64,000 nucleotides of DNA from Nymphalis io (taxonomy: Eukaryota > Arthropoda > Insecta > Lepidoptera > Nymphalidae): the NCBI RefSeq assembly GCF_905147045.1, contig NC_065890.1, positions 5,518,001 to 5,582,000 on the forward strand. The letters are read 5' to 3'. A program made the position numbers and the translations under genes. Positions within the stretch are counted from its first letter, which is position 1. Each line of letters opens with the position of its first letter. The notes under the pieces were generated by a model that saw only the letters and a list, made by a program, of their open reading frames with translations, searched no databases and had not been told where the DNA came from. Below, piece by piece: positions 28,601 through 37,605 of the stretch.

Positions 28601-31600
28601 TTCTAATGACGTATAAAAACTTTTACGATAGCTTGAGGCTTGAGGCTTGATACGTGCAGAAAGATTTATTTTAAATTATTTCCGGATTTAAATTCAATTA
28701 AATTAGTGTAAAGTCAGTCAAAGGAGCAAAAGCAAAGCTACCTAGTGAAAATATAAAAATTATAAGCTATATATACATAAATGTAAATAATGAAGTTGTC
28801 TTATTGTATTTAGTAAGTACCGAAGGCCTGTGTGATACTGCGAGGCAAAGCCTATTTCCATTAATCTAAATTTAAATAAGGTTCGAAAAAGATTATATGA
28901 CTACCATATACCATTACGAGTTTAGAGATTAATTACTAAGTAAACGCAATATAATTTTTAAACTTACTTTTATGTTGCTTACAGCCAACACTGACGGTAC
29001 TCCAGGTGCGATTGGTTTCGTGTCGCGGATCTTCCCAAAAGTCTATCCAATCGCAATTATTAAAGTCGATCAGGAAACTGGAGAGCCCATCAGAGATGCG
29101 AGAGGGCTTTGTCAGGTAACCGAGGACAATTTAGGATTGCAAAAAAAATTACGACATTTTTCAATACTCGTTAATGTCGCTACGACAATTGAAATCACTT
29201 TCATTATTATTTATTACCAAATAAAATTCAAATTAACAGAATTCAAATTAAGATAAATAAACTCACTAAAAGTAATATAGCAATGGCGGCTGTTCAGTAC
29301 AAAGTACACAAACAAATGATTCTTGATCGTCTGCAAACCTATTATATAAACATGGTAAACATGGTGGTTTTAAAATATATACGTCAAATAAAGTAATACA
29401 TCTTCTCATATGAATAAAAACAAAAAAGGACGCAGAGGCTGGGTCTACAAGTTCGCCTTTTGACTGCCTCTTTGGTCTAGTGGCTAGATATAAGGCCGCA
29501 GACCCGGTGGTTCTGGGTTCAAAACCCAGGTCGGGCCAATAAAAAGTTAATGACAGAAAGACAGAAAACCTTCTGTCCAAAATTCTCAATAGCAGTCCGG
29601 AGTCTGGAAGTTGGTACTGTGCACACTCCCGTACCTCGGAAAGCACGTAAAGCCGTTGGTCTTTCGCCTGAACTCTTTCCGGTCGTGTCGGATTGCCGTC
29701 CCATCAGATTATGAGAGTTAGGAAATAGAGTGTTTGTGCACAATAACATGTCCTACGCAGTTGGCTAATCTCTCTTGAGATTGGTCGCCGTGGCCGAAAT
29801 CGGTTTGGAGGACCTTATTTATTTTACAAGTTCGCCATACAAAGGCAAATTTGGCAAAAATTCCTATGCGTACCTACCGATCATGCCGGTGTGCACTACG
29901 AGGTAACTGACCTGCACTTTCCCTTTCGTTCGTCCTCACATAGACAAGGCTGAGACTCGATTATCTTACCTATAAATATTTTATTTGAAGATGACCAATA
30001 TAATATTGCTTCCATCAGTTCGCTCAAGCGGACGAGCCGGGCGTGTTCGTTGGCAAGATATCACCCAACAACCCGACGCGCGAGTACCTTGGATATGTGG
30101 ACAAGACCGCCTCCGATAAGAAGATAGTGAGGGACGTCTTCACGCACGGCGACTCCGCCTTTATATCCGGTAAGTAATTGAGGCCTATTTAGATGTATAT
30201 ATGTATATATTATATTTTGTTAAGTTAAATGATATTTGATTGTTATATTTGCAATGAACAAATAATAAATAAATGTGCTGTCGAATTGGCGGGCGTTTGT
30301 AGCTACGACACAGTATTATTATACTAATGTATTTACTATCGTATATATTGTTTAAGATATGTATAATTTGTTCAAAAAAAAAAAACAATATTGACCAGTT
30401 TCGGCATTTCAGTGCATGAGCCACACTCGCAAACACAGATGCATACTTTATTCATTAATTCCTTACATAGCTGATACGTTACTAACCTTGGGAACTTGTG
30501 ATTATAATTACACTGGCTCACTCACACTTCAAACCGGACGATACTTAGTAGTAATGTTTAGCGGTAGAATAACTAATGAGTGTGTGGTATCTACCCAGAC
30601 GGGCTTGCTTTACCACTAGGTGATGATTGACAACTTCGAATTGTTATTTTAAGATAGCAACTATTGATCATCTTTTGAAATAATAAATAAAAATATTATT
30701 ATTAATTGAAAATAATATCTAGGTTTATTGTATAATTTAAATAGTCTGTTAATGCAAACCTACCTTACTGGTTGGCTTCAGCCACGAAAAAGCTTGAAAC
30801 TGATTTGATTGTACATTTAACTCTAAAATCTTTATAATAGTATTGTCTATGTCCTAATTGCAAAACAAAAAACCCTAACAGCTCCAACAAATATTTTGCC
30901 CGTCTGAGTTGGTACCACCCACTTATCTCATTCTACCGTCACAAAACGATACTTATTATTGTGTGTTCCGGTTTGAATAAGCCACTGTAACTAAAGGCAC
31001 AATACATCTTAGTTCACAAAGTTTGTAACGTGTTGACCAAGTAAGGTTAATGCACTTGCTATTGTGGCCATTTGGCAGAATTATAATAATAATAATGCCC
31101 TCCAGACCGATTTCGGCTACGGCGGCCAATCTCAAGAGAGATTACCCAACTACGCAGGAGATATTATAGTGCACAAGTGTGTGCGCAAACACAGGTGCAC
31201 TCTCTATTCCCTAACTCTCATAATCCGATGGGACGGCGATCCGACACGACCGGAAAGAGTTCAGGCGCAGGACCAACGGCTTTACGTGCTTTCCGAGGCA
31301 CGGGAGTGTATACACTTCCAACTTCCAGACTCCGGGCTGTTACTGAGAATTTTTCTGACAGAAAAACCCAATAACTTTTTATTAGCCCGACCTGGGAATT
31401 GAACCCAGGACTTCCGGGTCTGCGGCCTTATATTAAGCCACTAGACCAACGAGGCAGTCAGGTAGAATTACCTACAAATAATAGTAGTAGTAACAGCCTG
31501 TGAATGTCCCACTGCTGGGCTACGGCCTCCTCTCCCTTTTTTTTTGAGAAGGTATGGAGCTTATTCCACCACGCTGCTCCAATGCGGGTTGGTGGAATAC

Positions 31601-34467
31601 ACATGTGGCAGAATTTCAGTGAAATTAGACACATGCAGGTTTCCTCACGATGTTTTCCTTCACCGTATAGCACGAGATGAATTATAATCACAAATTAAGC
31701 ATATGAAAATTCAGTGGTGCTTGCCCGGTTTTGAACCCACGGTCGTCGGTTAAGATTCACGCGTTCTTACCACTGGGCCATCTCGGCTGTTCAAATTATA
31801 AATAAATAAAAATGTCTTGTTCACAGGTGACATTTTGGTAGCGGATGAGCTCGGCTACTTGTATTTCCGCGACCGCACCGGAGACACTTTCCGTTGGCGC
31901 GGGGAAAACGTCAGTACAAGTGAAGTGGAAGCCGCCATTTCAACAGTTGCCGACCATAGAGATGCAGTTGTTTATGGTGTCATGGTAATTCATATTTGAT
32001 TTTATTGCTTTATTAATAAGGGATAATTATTAGGAAGGGAAATTGTCATATTGGTTATTATGACAATTTCAACATTTTATATCGGTAGCTATGATAGACA
32101 TGATGACTGATTTTGAAATAACCTTCTATTACTGAAAATAATTTGATTTCAGTAATAAACTAACTATTTACGCAAATAATTGCATTTTCATTTACCTATT
32201 TTGAATTTCGCTCGAAAACACCCGCAGGTGTCATGACGCCTGCACGTGACGTCACGCCTCAGTAAACGACAGTAAACGTTGTATTGTGTCTATATTCAAC
32301 GAAGAAAGGCAGAAAGTATTGCGTATTTCCTAAGGTTAAAAATGAATTCCAAAGTTTACAAGTGGTGTGCGGTCTCAGATCGAAGAACAATCTACAGAAG
32401 CAGAACGACATATATTAGTAAGAAAGGAAAGATGATGGTTCTTGAAAAATGTGAAAAGCAATTAAAAGAAAGTATGGCAGAACATTGTCTTAAAAGTTCT
32501 TACTAGTAAAAATATTAGGGCTGTCCATATGCGAGTAATACTATATAGCTAACAGAAAAAAAAAACCTATGATAACACTAAAGATAAATAAAAATGTACA
32601 TACAAGGAAGTTTTCACATTTAGAAAATCAGATAAGCAAGTCTTTATTTGATGAAAAAAACACTCCTAACATCGACAAATCCTGGGCAAATTGGAGGAAT
32701 TTGCCTTAACAAAACCTTGTTCCATCATTGATAGATCTTGGATGTTTTTTTTTTCACAAAAAAGCGAATAACCAACGACTCAACTAATTAAATGATGCAA
32801 AATTAATTTTGAAACGCGTAAAGACAACAAATGTTCAAGAGAAACGTTTATAGATACTGAGGCGTGACGTCATTCGCTCTGATTGGTGTTTCAAATAAAA
32901 TGGGCTTATGCAGAATTTTATATTTTTATTTTACTAAAAATCTTATTGATCCCAATGTGTATATTAAAATTGGATCATTTTTTAGAATCCTTTTAAAATA
33001 CTGTCATCATGCCTATTGTATTAGTAGCTAGGATGTAATTTCTCACCATGTCAAAGCGCAACAACTTTAGTTTTGTTTATTTTTATTGTGTATTACTGAG
33101 TATAAATCTATAGATTGAAAGCGTCACCGGATGGGAAATTGGGAGCTAGAAATGAGACACAATAAAAAAAAGTCTGTTATGTATTCATTGAAGTTGAAAT
33201 AATATGTAGTTTTTAATGTCTGTTAGGTGCCAAACACGGAGGGTCGCGCCGGCATGTGCGGTATCGTGGACTGCGACGGGACGCTGGACCTGCAGCGCCT
33301 GGCGCGGGACCTGGCGCGAGACCTGCCACCCTACGCGAGACCTGTCTTCCTGAGGGTCATGGCCAGTATGGATATGACTGGTAAACTTATATTTTTCTAT
33401 TTTTATTGATAAAATGATATATTTCATAATTAAGATGTGAACAGAAAGACGATATTTTCATATGATAACTGAATATAATTACTGCCTTACTAATAAAAAT
33501 TTGTGATTATAATTCATCTTGTGCTTGACGGTGAAAGAAAACATCGTGAGGAAACCTGCATGTGTCTAATTTCATTAAAATTATGCCACATGTGTATTCT
33601 ACCAACCCGCATTGGAGCAGCGTGGTGGAATATGCTCCAAACCTTCAAAGGGAGAGGAGGCCTTAGCCCAGCAGTGGGACATTAATAGACTGTTACTGTA
33701 CTGTAATAAAAACTGTTTAACGGTAGAATAGTATACTCTTATATTTCTCTCATTTTTTATTTTAGCCTTTTTTTGTATTTATATTATTTAAAATGCTTAT
33801 TTTCCATTAAATTACTTAAATCTACTATTGAACAAGTTACATATAATTATTTATTAGTTTGAAATTTGTTTATTTCATTTTAAAAAAGTAGTAAATAAAC
33901 ATCCATTATGACGAGCCGGTTGGCGTGGTTGGTAGATACTTGTCTTTCACGCCGAAGGTGTCTGTCCTGGGTGGGTTCGATTCCCACCCAGGACAGACAT
34001 TTGTGTGCATGAACATGTCTGTTTGTCCTGAGTCTAGGTGTAATTATCTATATAAGTATGTATTTACAAAAGAAAAGTAGTATATGTAGTATATCAGGTT
34101 TCCATAGCATAAGCTCTGCTTAATTTGAGATCAGATGGCCGTGTGTGAATAATATCTTAATAAAAAAGATTAATGTTTAGTTAATAACTCAAGAGTTTCT
34201 TGCCGGTTCTTCTCGGAAGAATCTACATTTCGAACCGGTGGTAAAAATAATTTAGTAAGTAAGTAAGAGCCTACTTGAATAAAGTCTATTTTGATTTTGA
34301 TAACAGGTACATTTAAAATGAAGAAAACTGATTTACAAAAAGAAGGCTTCAATCCGAGTTTAGTGAAAAATGATAAACTTTATTACTTGGACTTGAAACA
34401 GGGGAAGTATTTGCCGTTAGGTTCTGAAGAACACGAGAAAATATTAAATGGTACCATTCGACTGTGA
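13640..34467 (+). CDS. Fatp: FATP gene 2: long-chain fatty acid transport protein / acyl-CoA synthetase, SLC27A1/A4-like
   Basis: Coding exons: 13640-13803, 14246-14396, 15750-15987, 16063-16315, 22606-22804, 25178-25288, 26670-26751, 28985-29115, 30019-30169, 31827-31984, 33227-33380, 34307-34467. They total 1953 nt, or 650 residues plus TGA, and all junction phases agree. The protein begins almost directly with a hydrophobic segment (about 1-40) and lacks gene 1's hydrophilic N-terminal extension. The P-loop YIYTSGTTGLPKAAV is at about 250-264, FYGATEGNANI at 389-399 and YFRDRTGDTFRWRGENVS from about 506; it ends in TIRL. The start ATG has A at -3. All introns match gene 1 in place and phase, so the two came from one duplication. 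Coding GC rises towards the 3' exons (30019-30169 and 33227-33380 are GC-rich). Introns are swollen by retroposons, intron 4 to 6.3 kb. Role as for gene 1: acyl-CoA formation coupled to fatty acid uptake; substrate unknown. Confidence 0.93.
15442..15700 (+). mobile_element. SINE, family B (gene 2 intron 2)
   Basis: From TGGTGGAAGGGTTTTGTGTAA and GGGTAGGTACCATCCA through GAGTGAGCCAGTAACTAC to ACCAGCAGGTGTC; the middle is partly deleted. It ends about 50 bases before the exon 3 acceptor. Confidence 0.65.
16420..16570. mobile_element. Interspersed repeat fragment, class uncertain
   Basis: Wording such as AAAATCGGTTCAGTAGTTTA, CGGACAG and TATATACTAGCTGACCCGTGCC recurs at the ends of many lepidopteran transposable-element copies. 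Similar AAAATCGGTTCAGTAG wording appears again at 17353. Class not determined. Confidence 0.45.
17450..17624. repeat. 35-bp minisatellite, five units
   Basis: Units beginning TGTTCGACTAGTTAGATATA are at 17450, 17521, 17556 and 17591. A variant unit at about 17484-17520 has a different first third (TGGATGATATTAGTTAG). The unit contains CTAGTTAG and ACTTAGTCTTAATAT. Confidence 0.9.
17840..18047. mobile_element. GC-rich transposable-element fragment
   Basis: An abrupt 200-base GC-rich block inside AT-rich intron DNA. It includes CCCCCACGGGAACCGTGGGGG (a hairpin around 17853-17873) and GCCGGCCCGCCTATGCGGGCC near the end. No exon or tRNA shape. Most likely a fragment of a non-LTR element; class is a guess. 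Confidence 0.4.
19262..19398 (-). mobile_element. Retroposon tail fragment
   Basis: Minus-strand copy of the element whose plus copy is at 34170-34300: TTTATTCGAGTAGGCTCTTACAAGCA and, further in, a decayed ACCGGTTCGGAATG...GAATCTACC part. Confidence 0.55.
19441..19705 (-). mobile_element. SINE, family B
   Basis: Near full-length reverse copy. The A-run and GAATAGGAAGGTGGACGAGC tail lie at the left, and the GTGGTACAGCTTTGGGCAAG head at the right. Confidence 0.75.
20200..20498 (+). mobile_element. SINE, family B, best-preserved copy
   Basis: About 300 bases from CTGGTGGTAGGGCTTTGTGC to CCGCCTTCCTATTCTAT and a 15-base A-run. It shows the family order: TAGGTACCACCCA, ATATTCTACCG, GGTATTGTTG-like, GGGTGAGTGAGCCAGTG, CATAA-ATCTTAGTTCCCAAGG, CTTACCATCAGGTGGCCCA. 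It has no open frame of note. Confidence 0.8.
21180..21495 (-). mobile_element. SINE, family C
   Basis: Reverse copy. On the minus strand it begins with a worn tRNA-like head (CTCGTTGGTTTAGTGGC) and runs to the CCGAAACCGGTCTGGAG end. Part of the middle after 21420 is shortened. Confidence 0.7.
21561..21846 (+). mobile_element. SINE, family A
   Basis: Well-kept copy with the B-box GGGTTCAAACCC near 21600, TTCATGTGCTTAATTTGTG, the GGAGCAGCGTGGTGGA block and the GCCCAGCAGTGGGACATTCA tail. The head is slightly truncated. Confidence 0.8.
23013..23188 (-). mobile_element. Old SINE remnant, family A
   Basis: Reading the minus strand, GAGTCGAGATGGTCCAGTG at the right end and the ATTTCATCAGACACATC-like part at the left match family A loosely. 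Confidence 0.45.
23454..23729 (+). mobile_element. SINE, family A (gene 2 intron 5)
   Basis: Complete head GCCGAGATGGCCCTGTGG, B-box GGGTTCAAACCC, and tail ending GGCTGTTACTGTACTG. An internal deletion near 23595 removes the middle of the body. Confidence 0.8.
24490..24540 (+). mobile_element. SINE fragment, family A
   Basis: ATAATTCATCTCGTGCTCAGCGGTCGGGAAAACAT is part of the family-A middle; nothing of head or tail remains. Confidence 0.45.
25750..25893 (-). mobile_element. Decayed SINE fragment, family C (gene 2 intron 6)
   Basis: Shares ACGGCGGCC, GTGTGCAAACACA, TCTCTCATAATCCGA and GGCTTTACGTGCTT with the fuller C copies at 29462 and 31096; head missing. Confidence 0.6.
26383..26540 (-). 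mobile_element. SINE fragment, family B (gene 2 intron 6)
   Basis: The reverse complement shows GGTCGGTACCACCCA, GTACTGTCGTGTTCCG, GGCGAGTGAGCCAGTGGA and CCAAAGTTGGTGGCGCATTG, i.e. the 5' two thirds of family B. Confidence 0.65.
26787..27031 (-). mobile_element. SINE, family D with tRNA-like head (gene 2 intron 7)
   Basis: Minus-strand copy of the element at 33910-34155. The head includes the B-box-like GGGTTCGATTCCCACCC and is slightly shortened; the tail is GCCGTATGTGAATAATGTC. Confidence 0.75.
27299..27352 (+). mobile_element. Retroposon tail fragment
   Basis: AAGTTTCCTGTCGGTTCTTTTCGGTAGAATTTCGAACTG matches the start of the 34170-34300 element. Confidence 0.5.
27646..27661. repeat. Poly-C run
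   Basis: A homopolymer of C of about 15 bases; likely length-variable and error-prone in assembly. Confidence 0.85.
28428..28568 (+). mobile_element. Decayed SINE fragment, family B (gene 2 intron 7)
   Basis: Matches GTATTGTTGTGTTCTGGTTTGAAG, AACAAGGTTGGCGGTGCATTGG and GCCAATGTCTAAG of family B; head and tail missing. Confidence 0.6.
29462..29815 (+). mobile_element. SINE, family C, near complete (gene 2 intron 8)
   Basis: The tRNA-like head GACTGCCTCTTTGGTCTAGTGG has the B-box GGGTTCAAAACCC, followed by the body (GAAAGCACGTAAAGCCGTTGG, TCTCAAT, CCGGTCGTGTCGGATTGCCG) and the end CCGAAATCGGTTTGGAGG. Open frames on the minus strand here are part of this repeat. Confidence 0.8.
30470..30616 (-). 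mobile_element. SINE fragment, family B (gene 2 intron 9)
   Basis: The reverse complement gives GGTAAAGCAAGCCCGTCTGGG, TTATTCTACCGCTAAACA, GTGAGTGAGCCAGTGTAATTA and CCCAAGG-like sequence. Confidence 0.65.
30895..31060 (+). mobile_element. Decayed SINE fragment, family B (gene 2 intron 9)
   Basis: Shares GGTACCACCCACTTATC, ATTCTACCG, GTTCCGGTTTGAA and ACATCTTAGTTC with family B. Confidence 0.6.
31096..31460 (-). mobile_element. SINE, family C, full-length (gene 2 intron 9)
   Basis: Reverse copy with the minus-strand head GACTGCCTCGTTGGTCTAGTGG at the right, B-box GGGTTCAATTCCC, and the CCGAAATCGGTCTGGAGGGC end at the left. It is the most complete C copy here. Confidence 0.8.
31486..31788 (-). 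mobile_element. SINE, family A, full-length (gene 2 intron 9)
   Basis: Reverse copy from the GTCCCACTGCTGGGC tail to the CCACTGGGCCATCTCGGC head. It lies between the family-C SINE and exon 10 and ends about 40 bases before the exon 10 acceptor. Confidence 0.8.
32190..32905. mobile_element. DNA-transposon-like element with long worn terminal inverted repeats (gene 2 intron 10)
   Basis: The 18-base TGACGTCACGCCTCAGTA at 32247-32264 is repeated exactly, inverted, at 32855-32872. Looser matching continues on both sides (CCTATTTTGAATTT / CCATTTTATTTGAAA outward, TAAACGTT inward), giving arms of up to about 90 bases. The interior has short open frames (for example 32342-32503) with no domain I can name. 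Probably a non-autonomous or decayed cut-and-paste element. Confidence 0.6.
33501..33702 (+). mobile_element. SINE, family A, 5'-truncated (gene 2 intron 11)
   Basis: Starts at TTGTGATTATAATTCATC, lacking the tRNA-like head, and runs to the CCCAGCAGTGGGACATTAATAG tail. 5' truncation is typical of copies made by LINE machinery. Confidence 0.75.
33910..34155 (+). mobile_element. SINE, family D with tRNA-Asp/Glu-like head (gene 2 intron 11)
   Basis: The head GACGAGCCGGTTGGCGTGG has a TTTCAC anticodon-loop-like stretch and a perfect B-box GGTTCGATTCC; the body follows to GGCCGTGTGTGAATAATATC. The acceptor stem does not pair and the body continues, so it is not a working tRNA gene. Confidence 0.75.
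34170..34300 (+). mobile_element. Retroposon tail element next to gene 2 last exon
   Basis: TTTCTTGCCGGTTCTTCTCGG, GAATCTACATTTCGAACCGG and CTACTTGAATAAAGTCTATTTTGATTTTGA, a wording seen also at 19262 (minus) and 27299. It stops only a few bases before the exon 12 acceptor at 34305-34306. Confidence 0.6.
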
Positions 34468-34826
34468 TGTGTTGATCTGAATATCATTTGTTACATAGAA
34501 AAATATTCCATTTAATTTAAAATTAAATTTATAATATCGTTAATATATTACTTATTGTAAAAATATATTGTTGTATAGATGATGTGAAGAAACATAATGA
34601 TGTGCAAATCAGAAGTGAAACCTTTTTGCATCAGAAACGTTGCACTTAAACGTTGCATCCAATTTTCAACTTGTAATTTAACTATATTCGCGTTTAAATA
34701 AGTTTATTTTTAAAACGCTTTTGTTAGCATTTCTCTGCTATAACTGCTAGAGCAGCAAAATATTGCACACACATATTGTTCTAATTTAAAGTTATCGTTA
34801 TTGCGAGAGTACCTGAACATGATTTA

Positions 34827-34832
34827 TTTAGG

Positions 34833-34887
<55 letters not shown>

Positions 34888-34906
34888 TCATTCCTAAATA
34901 GTTCAT
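34827..34906. repeat. AT microsatellite inside a short palindrome
   Basis: About 24 TA/AT units (about 34834-34884) are flanked by ATTTAGGAAT on the left and its inverse ATTCCTAAAT on the right, so the whole can fold back. Confidence 0.85.
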
Positions 34907-35239
34907 TAAATTCATCGAGTATGTGTGTTGAAATAATTACCCTAATTGTTCTGTACTGTAGATCTGACAGATATATCTTGAAGACATTTGTGTTAATACT
35001 AGATCTGAAAAAAAAGCAATTAAATTGTTTCATTATTAAATAAGTTTTGTGGTATCAAATTTCAATGTTATGTTATAATAATTAATAATTGAACACTAAA
35101 GTTCTATTTCAAGTATTTTTTTTAATGTATTGTTTACTTTTGTATTACAATAAGTAGAAGGAATTTTATTTTTGTTATTATGTATTATTTAAAAATACAC
35201 AAAATATTCTTTTTAAATATAATTACTTTGTATTATTAC

Positions 35240-35245
35240 AATAAA
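35240..35245 (+). terminator. Possible poly(A) signal of FATP gene 2
   Basis: An AATAAA about 770 bases after the stop, in AT-rich DNA with no nearer canonical hexamer that I noticed. Others follow (for example near 35275 and 35965), so the true end is uncertain. Confidence 0.2.
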
Positions 35246-36644
35246 ATGTTTTGTTCGGTCTTTTGCTAAACTTAAATAAAACACAAGTTCTACTAAAATT
35301 GTACTGAAATTTTGAAACTATGTGGATGGGAATAGTTTTTTTTTTCATCTAGATTTTTATGTAAAAAATGAATTGATCGAATAATACACAAATAAAATTG
35401 ATAGCTAAGAATCAAATTATATTTTCATATCAGGCGTACAAAATAAAAACAAATATCATAAAATACGTTAAAATAACAAAAAGATTCGATTTTTAAATCG
35501 TCTGTATATAAGCATGATGGTATTTTGATAATAGTTTTTATTAAGATTGTGTTGATATTGCTAAACATTTTCTAAATTTACTTTCTTACCGACACATTTT
35601 AGGTTACACTGAATAATGGATAATAATTTATGTTGAATTATATTTATACTATTCGCTCAACTTTTAGATAACTTACTTGATACTCAAAATATACCCTGCC
35701 CTATATTATTGACCATAGATTAAAGACGAAATTCGTATTGTAAATTAAAATACATTAAAACAATAGATTGAATTGTATTTGTATGTAACTTTGATTCGAT
35801 TTACATAAAAATACAACACAATCACAACTATTATAATTGTTTTATGAACTTTGTACTTAAATAATTATGAAACGGGTTAGAAAGACGGTATTGAATAAAT
35901 TTGAATATTATTATGTATAATTATGTTTTGTTTTATTATAAATGTATTGGTCACTTGATGTCATTGTGTAAATAAAATTACGAATACTATTTTGAAATGT
36001 TTTTACTATAAATTGATCTGTTTATGTTATGATTAATTTAATGTTTTCATTATTAGTTAATAATTCTATTTAAATTTATGTTTGGTTTATTTAAAGTGGT
36101 TTTAATAGTTATTACTTGCCCTTGTTAAAATGCAATTAAAAATAATTGTCAGCTTAAAGTTGATTGATGTTATAAAACTCTTTGTCATTCCAGTCTCAAT
36201 GTAAAGACTGAAGTGATTTTTTTAATGTTTTTTTTTTACGTTTTAGAATAAGATTTTAAGGTAAAGGGTAATTTTGCGAAATGCCTCAAAGTAAATTGGA
36301 TTTTTAAATATTGTTGTTTTATTTATACGTTCTGTGTCTTTATAACAATAGCGATGTTTTTTACAAAAAGTTTTAAATTGGATTTATTTGTAGCTATTAA
36401 AATATTAGTTACTTAAAGATGAGACGATGTACTTGTACATAAGTAGAAATCGATTTACGTCTAGGTACGGTAAATAAAGCAGGTAGCAGGTAGACAATAC
36501 CTCCTACAAATGAAAATGTTTATGAAAACGTTTACCATCAAAGTAAGCATCTGCTTACTCAAATAAAAAATAAGGTTTTTATATGTGCAGACTGTTAAGT
36601 GGATCCCGATCACTTAGCATTTTTTTATATTTGACGGGAGAGCA

Positions 36645-36850
36645 AATTACTACTCGCCTGATGGTAAGTGGTAGTAGAGTCCAAACGCGACGACGGCCAG
36701 TACAGTTGGGAAGAATGTTCTGCACTAGCCGCTCCCGCCTTACCGGCCCGCAAGATGCCTCTTCACGTCTCGTTTGAAGGAACTCGGGCTGTAACAGGAG
36801 GAGAACACGTAAGCTGGTAAGGAATTCCATTTTTTAGAAGTGTGACAAAG
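36645..36850 (-). mobile_element. Interspersed repeat fragment, class uncertain
   Basis: A GC-richer block in the AT-rich spacer. The minus strand reads TCCTGTTACAGCCCGAGTTCC, AAACGAGACGTGAAGAGGC and GCGGGCCGGTAAGGCGGGAG, wording I associate with lepidopteran transposable-element copies. Open on both strands but without a recognised protein. Confidence 0.4.
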
Positions 36851-37367
36851 AAAGAAGTTGCCAAATTTCTTTGTGCTCGGGCATGGGCTTGCAATATTTA
36901 GCATTAGTTATCCACCGATTACCTGACAAACTAGCTAGACGACAATCCTCTTATAAACATTTTTTTTTATTAAATAGAAAATCGTATTTGTTTCGCAAAG
37001 CGTGTCACAGTATTGCACTGTACAACCTATCCTATCAATTTATGAGTATCGTTAAACCGTATACAGACGGAAGGCCAAGGTTTAATTTAAATCTGTTAAC
37101 AAAGCTATTGTATTGATATTTAAATGAGATTGACTGAGATGAGCCTTTCGTTTTTTTTAGAAAATATGTAAGCGTAATTTTTATAGCCAATTTATATATC
37201 TTGAAATATCAAGCAGTCTTTCGTGCTAATAATTATGAAAAAAAAAGTGTAATGTCACATTTAAATTTTGGAATTAAACCAAATAAAATGTCAGTAAAAT
37301 TTATCGAATAGATAAACGGTCATTTTTTTTTGTACGCTCTTTACATGAATTAGGTAACAGTTATTTT

Positions 37368-37605
37368 TTGTGTATCAAGCGGTCCCTTCGGGGATCAGCT
37401 GTTCGCGCATGTGCATCTGGTGCCGAGGGGCGCTCCGCCATTGACGTGTCGAGTGGCGTTGCGCGCACGTCCTTGCGCATTTACAGAAAACTATTCATTG
37501 CCGGTACACGTATCATACGCGCGGCGTTTACGTATTATCAGTGCGTTTGTTTGGTTCTCAGTGTGTAGATAGATATTAGTGCGTCCCACTGGGCTTTTCG
37601 CCAAC
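37368..37605 (+). promoter_or_regulatory. CpG-rich 5' end and probable promoter of FATP gene 3
   Basis: Composition changes sharply from AT-rich spacer to GC- and CpG-rich DNA just before the gene 3 ATG. Two initiator-like TCAGT pentamers, 37538-37542 and 37558-37562, lie 45-70 bases upstream of the start codon. I see no TATA box at the right distance. The in-frame region just upstream of the ATG is open but has no earlier ATG. Promoter role is inferred. Confidence 0.45.

Larger units (their letters stand above)
34468..37367. other. Spacer between FATP genes 2 and 3
   Basis: Very AT-rich DNA. It contains an AT microsatellite inside a small palindrome (34827-34906), the presumed long gene 2 3' UTR, and a GC-richer repeat fragment at about 36645-36850. 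I see no exon. Confidence 0.5.

Noticed and set aside
29266..29749. Minus-strand open frames of 126 and 76 codons
   Set aside because: They lie mostly inside a family-C SINE; the same wording occurs at 21180, 31096 and 60496.
33910..33985. tRNA-Glu/Asp-like sequence with a perfect B-box
   Set aside because: It is the head of a repeated SINE (copies at 26787 and 39317); the acceptor stem does not pair and the body continues past the tRNA end.
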